Under the pieces are notes generated by a model. The model was given only the letters and a program-made list of their open reading frames with translations. It was not told the DNA's origin and ran no database searches. From an uncultured Porphyromonadaceae bacterium (GTDB lineage Bacteria; Bacteroidota; Bacteroidia; Bacteroidales; Muribaculaceae): 64,000 bases of DNA. Shown piece by piece: positions 1-8,435 of the stretch. The number at the start of each line of letters is the position of its first letter. Positions within the stretch are counted from its first letter, which is position 1. A program made the position numbers and the translations under genes. The stretch covers positions 1 through 64,000 of the forward strand of contig CAMWLC010000001.1 of NCBI GenBank assembly GCA_947174995.1, given 5' to 3'.

Positions 1-967
1 GTTCGCGGATTGCTAATGCGGCAAACATCTGTTGATAGCGCATGATGTGCTTTTGATCCGTCACCTCTATTTTGCCATCCACTTCCCGCTCGGATTTGAC
101 GTATGCGATGCCGTATTTCAGGATGAACAGCAGCCGCTCCGGTGAGCACATCGAGGTAAGAATCCTATTGGTCGGAGTGTTTGTGTCGAGATTTGTCCCG
201 TATTCGGGTGTAGAATGAATCACTTCGCAATTGAAGTCTTTCAATATCATCTTTTCGACACTTTTGTCAATGGGTAGGTAGGGATAATTTCTGTTATAGG
301 GAGCGACATCCGCATTTGCCCGATTTTCCTCGCGGAAGCAGTTGAAGGGGGCTGATTCCTTTGCCGCCGTGCAATAGAAAGCTCCCTGCAAAGGCACGAT
401 GCCGCCCATAGTGTCATACTCCATATTATTGGAGAATATCATCAGTTGGGTTATGTTGATGAAAGAGCGGAAGCGTTTGTTAGGGAATCGCTGCTGATTC
501 ATCCGCTTGCTTTCGGCCACCATTCCTCCGGAATTATTCGGTTTTTTCACCTCTATGAATACGAGCGGCAGACCATTGACAAAAAGTGTTATGTCCGGCC
601 GAAATTCATCCTGACCATTCTTGCAGGTAAATTCAGCTGTAAAATGGAATGTATTGTTCGACGGTGTTTCGTAATCAATCAACTTTACGGGAGATACGGC
701 CTTCAGACGCTGATAGAACGCATGACCGAGATCATCGTTCTTCAAATCGTTTCTGATGTCCTGAAGCATTTGTTTCGCGGTAATGGCGGAAGAGGGGTTC
801 AGCCGTTCAAACTGTTTTTCAAATTCTTCTATGAGGATATTGGTTGACGGATCGTAGACTTTGCCGGCATCTTCTTCAGAGATTTTTCCAAAATATTTAT
901 AACCCAGGCGTGTCAGATGCACCATTGCAGGCATTTGCACTCGTGTGGCTTCATTGAACTTGCTCAT
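1..967 (-). CDS. hsdR: Type I restriction endonuclease R subunit, N-terminal part (cut by window edge)
   Basis: The reading frame is open from the ATG at 967 to the left edge, giving 322 residues of the N-terminal nuclease region; the translocase part lies outside the window. The HsdR N-terminal PD-(D/E)xK signature is visible: Asp125 in RPDITLFVNG, then Glu139 and Lys141 in FIEVKKP. In the family this domain cuts DNA after ATP-driven translocation by the DEAD-type motor, in complex with HsdM and HsdS. The stretch is visibly more AT-rich than the rest of the window, which fits a horizontally acquired restriction locus. Whether hsdM and hsdS follow cannot be seen. The start was chosen because residues MSKFNEATRV match the usual beginning of this family and no upstream in-frame ATG is closer to the domain. 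Confidence 0.9.
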   Translation of the reverse strand, partial: MSKFNEATRVQMPAMVHLTRLGYKYFGKISEEDAGKVYDPSTNILIEEFEKQFERLNPSSAITAKQMLQDIRNDLKNDDLGHAFYQRLKAVSPVKLIDYETPSNNTFHFTAEFTCKNGQDEFRPDITLFVNGLPLVFIEVKKPNNSGGMVAESKRMNQQRFPNKRFRSFINITQLMIFSNNMEYDTMGGIVPLQGAFYCTAAKESAPFNCFREENRANADVAPYNRNYPYLPIDKSVEKMILKDFNCEVIHSTPEYGTNLDTNTPTNRILTSMCSPERLLFILKYGIAYVKSEREVDGKIEVTDQKHIMRYQQMFAALAIRE

Positions 968-1202
968 GGTTTCCGTAAGATGTTGAGATTACAGTTGTCA
1001 TATTTCCATTGTTCTGAATATACCGATTATGCAAATTTAACGATTTATTTCGAGATGACAAAAATTATCGGAAGTTCTCCGGGGATGAAATGTTAAAAGA
1101 GCGGGAGGCATCAAACCAAACACAAAGTCGCCTTGTTGTAATTTCGAGCCTGAGCGCCTGTAGTGCACTGAGACTATCACACCACTATAACGTTCACAGA
1201 TT

Positions 1203-1544
1203 ATGATCACGGACAAAGTCATAAAGGAGATATACCGCAAATTCTCGAAGCCCTGTGCCGACCGCGCCGAGCTGAAGCTTGATTATTTCACAGATCTTCT
1301 TAAGCATCACAATATCCGTATTGACAACGATGAGGTCATTATGGAGAATCTCGAGGAGTTCAATCCCTTCAAGCGTTTCCTGCTCAGAAGCATCAACGCT
1401 ATTCTTGAGTTCGACCGCATGGTGGCTATAGTGTTCAGGAATCATATCGTGTTTCTCGGCAAGCATGACAACCAGATGCGCATACACATGAAGCCGGAGC
1501 GTTCCAATTCTCTCTTCGACCGCATTTTCGGCCGCGATTCATAA
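1203..1544 (+). CDS. Small conserved hypothetical protein (113 aa)
   Basis: I do not recognise a named family. The protein is soluble, with alternating charged and hydrophobic residues and no signal peptide or membrane segment. It is rich in Lys/Arg/Phe around residues 45-75 (EFNPFKRFLLRSINAILEF) and ends in a basic FGRDS tail. Its length and composition look like small Bacteroidales-restricted proteins. It is followed after 21 nt by the His-rich lipoprotein gene on the same strand, so the two are probably co-transcribed. The opposite-strand frame at 1194-1487 has no support and is treated as a shadow. Confidence 0.6.
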   Translation: MITDKVIKEIYRKFSKPCADRAELKLDYFTDLLKHHNIRIDNDEVIMENLEEFNPFKRFLLRSINAILEFDRMVAIVFRNHIVFLGKHDNQMRIHMKPERSNSLFDRIFGRDS

Positions 1545-1565
1545 ACCCAATCATCCACTTGAGCT

Positions 1566-1796
1566 ATGAAAACACCCCGCAACCTGATGGTAATCATGAT
1601 TGCCGCCCTCTTGACACTGTTCTTCGCTTCTTCGTGCGCTTACAGGGTGCATGACCACGGCAACCATTGCGGCCACCGCCATGAGTATGTCTACAAGCCC
1701 GGCAAGCCCAAGAAGGTGAAAAGGCCCAAAAAGCATAAGCACCACAAGCATCACGACCGCCATGACGACCGCCCCGGCGGACATCATCGCCATTGA
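1566..1796 (+). CDS. Histidine-rich small lipoprotein (76 aa)
   Basis: The N-terminus is a lipoprotein signal peptide: basic MKTPRN, a hydrophobic core at residues 7-21, then lipobox ASSC with the lipidated Cys near residue 24. The mature part is about 50 residues, extremely rich in His, Lys and Arg. It has clusters such as HDHGNHCGHRHE and a tail with repeated HH/KH/DRHDD groups. His clusters of this type can bind divalent metals, but that role is inference. Similar small His-rich lipoproteins in Bacteroidetes are sometimes labelled quinol oxidase subunit 4, a name I see no support for here. The gene follows the 113-aa gene closely and is followed by strong hairpins. Confidence 0.7.
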   Translation: MKTPRNLMVIMIAALLTLFFASSCAYRVHDHGNHCGHRHEYVYKPGKPKKVKRPKKHKHHKHHDRHDDRPGGHHRH

Positions 1797-1819
1797 GGCG
1801 TCTCCGGCAGGTCCGGAGG

Positions 1820-1875
1820 ATACGTTTGCGGCGCGGCCCCTGACTCGGAAGTCAGGGGCCGCGCCGCAAACGTAT
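1820..1875. terminator. Perfect 26-bp hairpin between convergent genes
   Basis: The arm at 1820-1845 is the exact reverse complement of 1850-1875, with a 4-nt loop (CGGA at 1846-1849). The stem is GC-rich in the middle (GGCGCGGCCCC). A smaller hairpin (CTCCGG at 1802-1807 with CCGGAG at 1813-1818) lies just before it. It sits between genes ending at 1796 (plus) and 1890 (minus), so a bidirectional terminator is the simplest reading. There is no T tract on either side, so intrinsic termination is not certain. Confidence 0.7.
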
Positions 1876-1889
1876 CAGTGAGGGGGAGA

Positions 1890-2432
1890 TCAGAACTCCA
1901 TTTCGTCGAAGCCTTCGGGGAGCTCGTCTTCGTTATACTGGCTGTCGCCGAAGAACTCCTCGTCCAGGTCGGCGCCGACTTTCTTGGCGGCCTCTTCGAG
2001 CTTGGCGTCGAATTCCTCCACGTCCATTGACTGGCGGGGTGCGTTGCCGCGCTTGAGGGTGCAGACGGGCTCGTGGAGCGTGCGTCCGGGTATCTCCTCT
2101 TTCATCTCCATGAAGAATGAGCGCTCGGTGAGGTAGTCAAACACGAACATGAGTTTCTGCCCCTCCTCCTCGATGAGCTCGTCAAGGGGGGTGTCTTCCA
2201 TGAGCCAGAGGTCGCGGTCGCTCGAGCTGTCGCCCATATCCTCGAGGGTGATTTCCTCGTGCACGCCCCAGTCGTCGTCGCAGAGGAAGAAGGAGTTCAT
2301 CTCATCTTTGGTGTAGCCCACGCTGTCGAGCACGGCGTTACGCAGGTCAAGAAACGACGCCGAGGCGTCGATTTCAATCTCCCGGGCGAAGTTTGTCACC
2401 TCGTCGCTGACAAGTTTAAATCTGTAAACCAT
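1890..2432 (-). CDS. pRiA4b ORF-3-like family protein
   Basis: This 180-aa acidic protein resembles the plasmid pRiA4b ORF-3 family, also seen as passenger genes of IS1096-type elements. Features that suggest it are the N-terminal VYRFKLVSDEVTNFAREIEI strand pattern, the region with FFLCDDDWG and the later KLMFVFDYL motif. The biochemical role of the family is not known. The C-terminal third is strongly acidic (Glu/Asp-rich, ending EGFDEMEF). Members of this family are common as single chromosomal genes in Bacteroidales. I see no transposase or inverted repeats around it, so mobility is not indicated. The start is the first ATG of the frame. Confidence 0.7.
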   Translation of the reverse strand: MVYRFKLVSDEVTNFAREIEIDASASFLDLRNAVLDSVGYTKDEMNSFFLCDDDWGVHEEITLEDMGDSSSDRDLWLMEDTPLDELIEEEGQKLMFVFDYLTERSFFMEMKEEIPGRTLHEPVCTLKRGNAPRQSMDVEEFDAKLEEAAKKVGADLDEEFFGDSQYNEDELPEGFDEMEF

Positions 2433-2659
2433 CTGTATTTCAGTAGTATTAGGCCCCGTCGGAGCGGGGTCATGGTTGGCTGTGGTAGAGTGTTATATGT
2501 TTTGGATGCGAATTTATAACATTTCATTCACACTTGCAAGCATATTTTCAACATTAACTAATTATTTTTACTGCGTGTGTGGCGGGAGTCGGAAAAGTGA
2601 GAGGGCGCCGCGCCTCTCGGCGCGACACCCTCTGCGTTGACAAATATTTTAATTATATG

Positions 2660-2709
2660 AAACAAAATCTAAGACCCCATCTCATAAAATTTCATAGCCA
2701 CCGGGGTCT
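2660..2709 (-). terminator. Probable terminator of the methylmalonyl-CoA decarboxylase operon
   Basis: On the minus strand, directly after the stop of the beta-subunit gene (2717), AGACCCC (complement of 2703-2709) can pair with GGGGTCT (complement of 2672-2678). It is followed by a T-rich run (TAGATTTTGTTT). The loop is long (24 nt), so the structure is only moderately convincing. A second GC-rich hairpin lies farther downstream near 2597-2631 and pairs best in minus-strand RNA, where two mismatches become G-U pairs. Confidence 0.5.
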
Positions 2710-2716
2710 AAGCTTA

Positions 2717-3886
2717 TCAGCCCAGGAAGCTGAGGAGGACGCCGGCTGCCACTGCGGAGCCGATGACACCCGCCACGTTGGGGCCCATGGCGTGCATGAG
2801 CAGGTAGTTGGTGGGATCGTATTCGAGTCCGACGTTGTTGGAGATACGTGCTGCCATGGGCACGGCCGACACACCGGCGTTGCCGATGAGGGGGTTGATT
2901 TTCTTGTCCTTGGCCAGGAAGAGGTTGAAGAGCTTCACGCTGAGGACGCCTGCGGAGGAGGCGATGATGAATGCGCAGAAGCCAAGGGCGAAAATCTTGA
3001 TGGTGTCCACGGTGAGGAAGAGATCGGCCTGGGTGGAGGCGCCGACTGACATTCCGAGCAGGATGGTCACGATGTCGGTCATGGCGTTGGAGGCAGTCTT
3101 GGCCAGACGGGTGGTCACGCCGCTCTCACGCAGCAGGTTGCCCAGGAAGAGCATACCGAGCAGGGGAAGGCCGGAGGGCACCACGAAGCAGGTGAGGATA
3201 AGACCCACGATGGGGAAGATGATCTTCTCGTTCTGGCTGACGATGCGGGCGGGTTTCATCTTGATGAGGCGCTCTTTCTCGGTGGTGAAGAGGCGCATCA
3301 ACGGGGGCTGGATGAGGGGGATGAGGGCCATGTAGGAGTATGCCGACACGGCCACGGCTCCGAGCATCGCAGGGTTGAGCTTGGAGGTGGTGAAGATGGC
3401 AGTGGGGCCATCGGCGCCGCCGATGATGGCGATACATCCTGCCGAGAGGGGATCGAAGCCCAGGAGCAGGGAGAGCATGTAGGCTCCGAAGATGCCGAAC
3501 TGTGCGCAGGCACCGATCACCATGAGCTTGGGATTAGCGAGCAGGGCCGAGAAGTCGGTCATGGCGCCGATACCCAGGAAGATGAGGGGGGGATACCATC
3601 CCTTCTCCACACCGTTGTAGAGGATATTGAGCACGGAGCCCTCTTCATATATGCCGATCTCCATTCCGGGCTGGAAGGGGATGTTGCCGATGAGCATACC
3701 GAAGCCGATGGGTACCAGCAGGAGGGGTTCGAAGTTTTTCTTGACGGCCAGCCAGATAAAGAAGCAGCCTACGGCGAGCATCACCAGGTTGGTCCATTCG
3801 CAGTTATAGAATCCGGTGAACTCCCAGAAGGCTTTCAGCGTCTGGGAGAAGAACTCACCGAAAGAGTATGAAGCATTAAGGATCAT
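2717..3886 (-). CDS. mmdB: Sodium-pumping decarboxylase beta subunit (methylmalonyl-CoA/oxaloacetate type)
   Basis: This 389-aa integral membrane protein has about nine to eleven hydrophobic segments and the OadB/MmdB/GcdB family signatures GADGPTAIFT, LNPAMLGAVAVSAYSYMALIP and GNAGVSAVPMAAR. It catalyses decarboxylation of carboxybiotin coupled to Na+ export across the inner membrane. It is the last gene of a five-gene minus-strand operon with epimerase, carboxyltransferase, gamma subunit and biotin carrier. Because that operon contains mce and a propionyl/methylmalonyl-type carboxyltransferase and lacks oadA, methylmalonyl-CoA decarboxylase is the preferred reading over oxaloacetate decarboxylase. 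Length is normal for the family. Confidence 0.92.
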   Translation of the reverse strand: MILNASYSFGEFFSQTLKAFWEFTGFYNCEWTNLVMLAVGCFFIWLAVKKNFEPLLLVPIGFGMLIGNIPFQPGMEIGIYEEGSVLNILYNGVEKGWYPPLIFLGIGAMTDFSALLANPKLMVIGACAQFGIFGAYMLSLLLGFDPLSAGCIAIIGGADGPTAIFTTSKLNPAMLGAVAVSAYSYMALIPLIQPPLMRLFTTEKERLIKMKPARIVSQNEKIIFPIVGLILTCFVVPSGLPLLGMLFLGNLLRESGVTTRLAKTASNAMTDIVTILLGMSVGASTQADLFLTVDTIKIFALGFCAFIIASSAGVLSVKLFNLFLAKDKKINPLIGNAGVSAVPMAARISNNVGLEYDPTNYLLMHAMGPNVAGVIGSAVAAGVLLSFLG

Positions 3887-3938
3887 GACGTTCCGAAGTG
3901 AAAATTATGATGATGTGACGATAATCTCACGGAGCGCC

Positions 3939-4388
3939 TTACTCGATGATCATGATGTCGGTGCCTTCGAGGATGGCGTCTCCCACGCCTACGAGGATTT
4001 TCTTTACGGTGCCTCCGTGCTGGGTGTGGACATCGTTTTCCATCTTCATGGCCTCGAGCACGCAGACGGTTTGGCCGGCGCTTACCGTGTCACCCTCCTT
4101 GACGGAGAAGCTCATGATGGTGCCGGGCAGGGGGCTCTTGACGGCGTTGGCACCGCCGGCGGGGGCTGCGGGCTTGGAGATCACCTTCTGGCCCTGCTCG
4201 GTGCGGGGAGCCGCGGCGGGAGCCTTGGGGGCTGCGGAGATGGTGGTCTTCGTGGCGGGAGCCTTGTCGAGTTCTACGGTGTAGGGGGTGCCGTTGACCT
4301 CCACCATCACCTGGTTGTCATTGACCTCGCCGACACCTACGGTAAACTTGATGCCGTTGATTTTATACTTGTATTCCTTGAGTTTCAT
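3939..4388 (-). CDS. mmdC: Biotin carboxyl carrier protein of the decarboxylase complex
   Basis: This 149-aa protein has a short N-terminal beta region (KLKEYKYKINGIKFTV), an Ala/Pro/Lys-rich flexible linker (about residues 42-80) and a C-terminal biotinyl domain. The domain carries the canonical EAMKMEN motif; Lys115 is the expected biotin attachment site. The carrier shuttles CO2 from the carboxyltransferase to the membrane beta subunit. The gene lies between the gamma and beta subunit genes on the minus strand, 50 nt upstream of mmdB. An oxaloacetate decarboxylase alpha subunit would be much longer, so this stand-alone carrier supports the methylmalonyl-CoA type. Confidence 0.92.
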   Translation of the reverse strand: MKLKEYKYKINGIKFTVGVGEVNDNQVMVEVNGTPYTVELDKAPATKTTISAAPKAPAAAPRTEQGQKVISKPAAPAGGANAVKSPLPGTIMSFSVKEGDTVSAGQTVCVLEAMKMENDVHTQHGGTVKKILVGVGDAILEGTDIMIIE

Positions 4389-4423
4389 AACTGTTGATTG
4401 GTTGGTTGTAGGGAAAAAATATG

Positions 4424-5011
4424 TCAGCGGACGTTGCGGTGCAGCTCGGGAGCCTGACGGATATTATAGATTTTTGAGTTCCAGGGTGAATAAGCACGCT
4501 TCATGCGGCGGATGGTGAGGATTGTATCCTCGATGTCATGACCCTGGCCGAAGTGTTCGGCGAGCGCGGCGGCGATAGCGGCGATGGTCTCTCCGGAATC
4601 GAGGGCCTCGTGATTGTCGGGATTGTTGTCGGGGTTGCCGGTCACCTCATGTTTCTTGCGGGCGAGCACTCCGGTGGAGATCTTGCCGAAGAGCTGGAAG
4701 AGGATACAGAGCACGACGAGGGCGGCGAGCACGATACACATTGCGATGATTGTGATGGCGAAGCCGTAGCCGTCGTTCTCGGCAGCGTTCTGCGCCTTTT
4801 CGGCCTGCGTCATCTTGCGGGCGATCTCGGACTCTTCCACGGTGTTGGTCTCGGCGGAGTTGGCCCAGTCGCCGGCGAGTTCCTCCTGGCCGTCGGGCAG
4901 GGAGGCGACCTCCTCGGTGACTACGGGCTGCGCATCCTGGGCAAAAACCGTATAGCTTCCCGCTCCGAGAGCCGCGCAGAGTGTCAGCGCGAATAACTTG
5001 TGTTTAAGCAT
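4424..5011 (-). CDS. Sodium pump decarboxylase gamma subunit-like protein
   Basis: The 195-aa product has a signal peptide (hydrophobic residues 5-22, AGSYTVFAQ cleavage region) and an acidic periplasmic stretch. A single membrane helix follows at about residues 83-108 (FAITIIAMCIVLAALVVLCILFQLFG), then a cytoplasmic tail ending in RAYSPWNSKIYNIRQ. This is the OadG/MmdD architecture; in the family the gamma/delta subunit tethers the cytoplasmic carboxyltransferase to the membrane beta subunit. The extra N-terminal periplasmic part makes it longer than the roughly 85-aa classical OadG. It is the third gene of the operon, after a hairpin-containing spacer. Confidence 0.82.
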   Translation of the reverse strand: MLKHKLFALTLCAALGAGSYTVFAQDAQPVVTEEVASLPDGQEELAGDWANSAETNTVEESEIARKMTQAEKAQNAAENDGYGFAITIIAMCIVLAALVVLCILFQLFGKISTGVLARKKHEVTGNPDNNPDNHEALDSGETIAAIAAALAEHFGQGHDIEDTILTIRRMKRAYSPWNSKIYNIRQAPELHRNVR

Positions 5012-5042
5012 ATATTTTTCGGGTATTCTTGAAATACACCTC

Positions 5043-5071
5043 CCCGGCTGCGGCGCTGGACCGCAGCCGGG
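5043..5071 (-). promoter_or_regulatory. Intercistronic hairpin inside the decarboxylase operon
   Basis: CCCGGCTGCGG at 5043-5053 pairs perfectly with CCGCAGCCGGG at 5061-5071, an 11-bp stem with a 7-nt loop. It lies between the mmdA stop (5094) and the gamma-subunit start (5011). No T tract follows on the minus strand, so it looks like an mRNA-stabilising or partial-attenuation element rather than a full terminator. Confidence 0.6.
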
Positions 5072-5093
5072 AGAGGAATCCGGGTTTCTGATA

Positions 5094-6647
<1,554 letters not shown>

Positions 6648-6678
6648 TATGGAGTCAGTGATGAAGGTTGGAAGTTGG

Positions 6679-7101
6679 TTATTTCTTGGCGGGATCCTCG
6701 CAGAGCTCGGTGAGCACGGCTTCGGTCGACTTGGGGTGGAGGAAAGCTATCTGGAGGCCGTCGGCGCCGCCGCGGGGAGCCTTGTCGATGAGCTTTATGC
6801 CCTTTTCCTCACACTCTGCCAGAGCGTTGGCCACGCCGTCTTCGATGGCGAAGGCGAGGTGATGCATGCCGCCGCGGCCGCCGTTCTTCTCGATGAACTT
6901 GGCGATGGTGCTTTCGGGGGAAGTGGGCTCGAGGAGCTCGATCTTGGTGTCGCCGACCTTGAAGAAGGCGGTGGTGACTTTCTGGTCGGCCACTACTTCC
7001 TGCTTGTAGCACTTGAGACCGAGTACGTTCTCATAATACTTGATGGCCTCTTCGAGGTTGGGCACTGCTATGCCGATGTGTTCAATGTGTGAGATTTCCA
7101 T
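6679..7101 (-). CDS. mce: Methylmalonyl-CoA epimerase
   Basis: This 140-aa protein of the glyoxalase/VOC fold begins [20 protein letters not shown]. It contains the metal-ligand regions [18 protein letters not shown] and GMHHLAFA expected for methylmalonyl-CoA epimerase. It interconverts (R)- and (S)-methylmalonyl-CoA, linking methylmalonyl-CoA mutase to the decarboxylase. It is the first gene of the minus-strand operon, 31 nt before mmdA, and a Bacteroidetes-type promoter lies about 95-130 nt upstream. The mutase genes are not in the window. Confidence 0.93.
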   Translation of the reverse strand: MEISHIEHIGIAVPNLEEAIKYYENVLGLKCYKQEVVADQKVTTAFFKVGDTKIELLEPTSPESTIAKFIEKNGGRGGMHHLAFAIEDGVANALAECEEKGIKLIDKAPRGGADGLQIAFLHPKSTEAVLTELCEDPAKK

Positions 7102-7195
7102 TGAGTGTTTCTGTTATTAGGTTATTGTTATCAGTTCGTGCGTCTGCCCGAAGGGGGGTATTCCCCTCCGCGGGAGAGAGTGGCGGAATCGGGTG

Positions 7196-7229
7196 CAAAT
7201 GTAATGATTTTTTTTCAAATCACACCAAA
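7196..7229 (-). promoter_or_regulatory. Putative promoter of the mce-mmdA operon
   Basis: On the minus strand TACATTTG (complement of 7196-7203) matches the Bacteroidetes -7 box TAnnTTTG, and TTTG (complement of 7226-7229) lies 22 nt upstream. This leaves a leader of roughly 90 nt before the epimerase start at 7101. Confidence 0.5.
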
Positions 7230-7303
7230 AAAGGGGTGACAGAAATTTTTTTTAACGATATGGGGGGCCAAAACGGGGTATTATGCGTGGTTTAATGGAG
7301 TTT

Positions 7304-7337
7304 TTTGCGGTGTTATTGGAATTGTTTGTTAACTTTG
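7304..7337 (+). promoter_or_regulatory. Putative promoter of the lpxD-lpxC/fabZ-lpxA operon
   Basis: TAACTTTG at 7330-7337 fits the Bacteroidetes -7 box and TTTG at 7304-7307 lies 22 nt upstream. The lpxD start codon follows at 7378. It is divergent from the promoter of the decarboxylase operon. Confidence 0.5.
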
Positions 7338-7377
7338 CACAAATTTTTAACACCAAATCAACACGTCACCATCAGAT

Positions 7378-8433
7378 ATGGAGATTACTGTCGGCACAAT
7401 CGCCGGGATGACCGGAGGAGAGGTGGAGGGGGATGCCTCGGCCATAATCAGGGGATTCGGCAAGATTGAGGAGGCCGGTGAGGGGGACATCACCTTCATC
7501 GCCAATCCGAAATATTCCCATTTCATACATTCCACCAACGCCACCGCCGTGCTGGTAGGCAAGGATTTCGACGCGGAGGCGGCGATGGCGGATCCCTCGC
7601 TCCCGGAGCGCACCGCGCCGGGGCGTCCCGTGCTTCTGCGCGTGGGCGATCCCTACGCCACGCTGGCCCGTCTCCTGGCTCTCGTGCAGGCGCAGGAGCA
7701 GGCACCCTGCGGCATCGAGCAGCCGAGCTATGTGTCCGAAGGTGTCGAGGTGCCAGACGACTGCTATATAGGAGCCTTCGCATACGTGGGCAAGGGCGCC
7801 GTGATAGGGCGCGGGGTCCGCATCTATCCTCAGGTGTATGTCGGGGATGGCGTGGAGATAGGGGAGGGGACGGTGCTCCGTCCCGGAGTGAAGGTGTATG
7901 CAGGATGCCGCATCGGGGCGAGGTGCATAATCCACTCCGGAGCCGTCATCGGCGCCGACGGGTTCGGCTTCGCTCCCACGGCCCGGGGATATGAGAAGAT
8001 AGCCCAGATAGGAAATGTCGTCATAGAGGACGATGTGGAGATCGGGGCCAACACTACCGTGGACCGCGCCACGTTCGGGAGCACGGTGATAGGGCGCGGC
8101 ACCAAGCTGGACAACCTCATACAGGTGGCCCACAACGTGGTGGTGGGCAGCGACAACGTATTCGCCGCCCAGACGGGGATAGCGGGCAGCACGCACATCG
8201 GCGACCGCAACCGCGTGGGCGGACAGTGCGGCTTCGCGGGCCATATCCGCATAGGCTCGGACAACGAGTTCGGCGCCCAGTCCGGCATACCCAACAGCGT
8301 GGGCGACGGCAACCGCCTGATCGGTTATCCGGCCGTGAAGGCCGGAGTGTTCGCCCGCGAGGTGGTCTACCGTTCGCGTCTCGGCGAGCTCTTCAGCCGC
8401 ATTGAAAAATTGGAAAAACAACTAACCAAATAG
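7378..8433 (+). CDS. lpxD: UDP-3-O-(3-hydroxyacyl)glucosamine N-acyltransferase
   Basis: This 351-aa protein has an N-terminal uridine-binding region (residues 1-105, with EGDITFIANPKYSHFI) and a left-handed beta-helix of hexapeptide repeats (about 110-330). The catalytic-type segment is VAHNVVVGSDNVFAAQTGIAG. It adds the N-linked 3-hydroxyacyl chain in the third step of lipid A synthesis in the cytoplasm. The short helical C-terminus (LFSRIEKLEKQL) is typical of LpxD. It is the first gene of a three-gene lipid A operon and ends 2 nt before lpxC/fabZ. Confidence 0.96.
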   Translation: MEITVGTIAGMTGGEVEGDASAIIRGFGKIEEAGEGDITFIANPKYSHFIHSTNATAVLVGKDFDAEAAMADPSLPERTAPGRPVLLRVGDPYATLARLLALVQAQEQAPCGIEQPSYVSEGVEVPDDCYIGAFAYVGKGAVIGRGVRIYPQVYVGDGVEIGEGTVLRPGVKVYAGCRIGARCIIHSGAVIGADGFGFAPTARGYEKIAQIGNVVIEDDVEIGANTTVDRATFGSTVIGRGTKLDNLIQVAHNVVVGSDNVFAAQTGIAGSTHIGDRNRVGGQCGFAGHIRIGSDNEFGAQSGIPNSVGDGNRLIGYPAVKAGVFAREVVYRSRLGELFSRIEKLEKQLTK

Positions 8434-8435
8434 AT

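Noticed and set aside
1890..2432. Reading the pRiA4b ORF-3-like gene as part of an insertion sequence
   Set aside because: No transposase, terminal inverted repeats or target duplication are visible; the family is common as single chromosomal genes.
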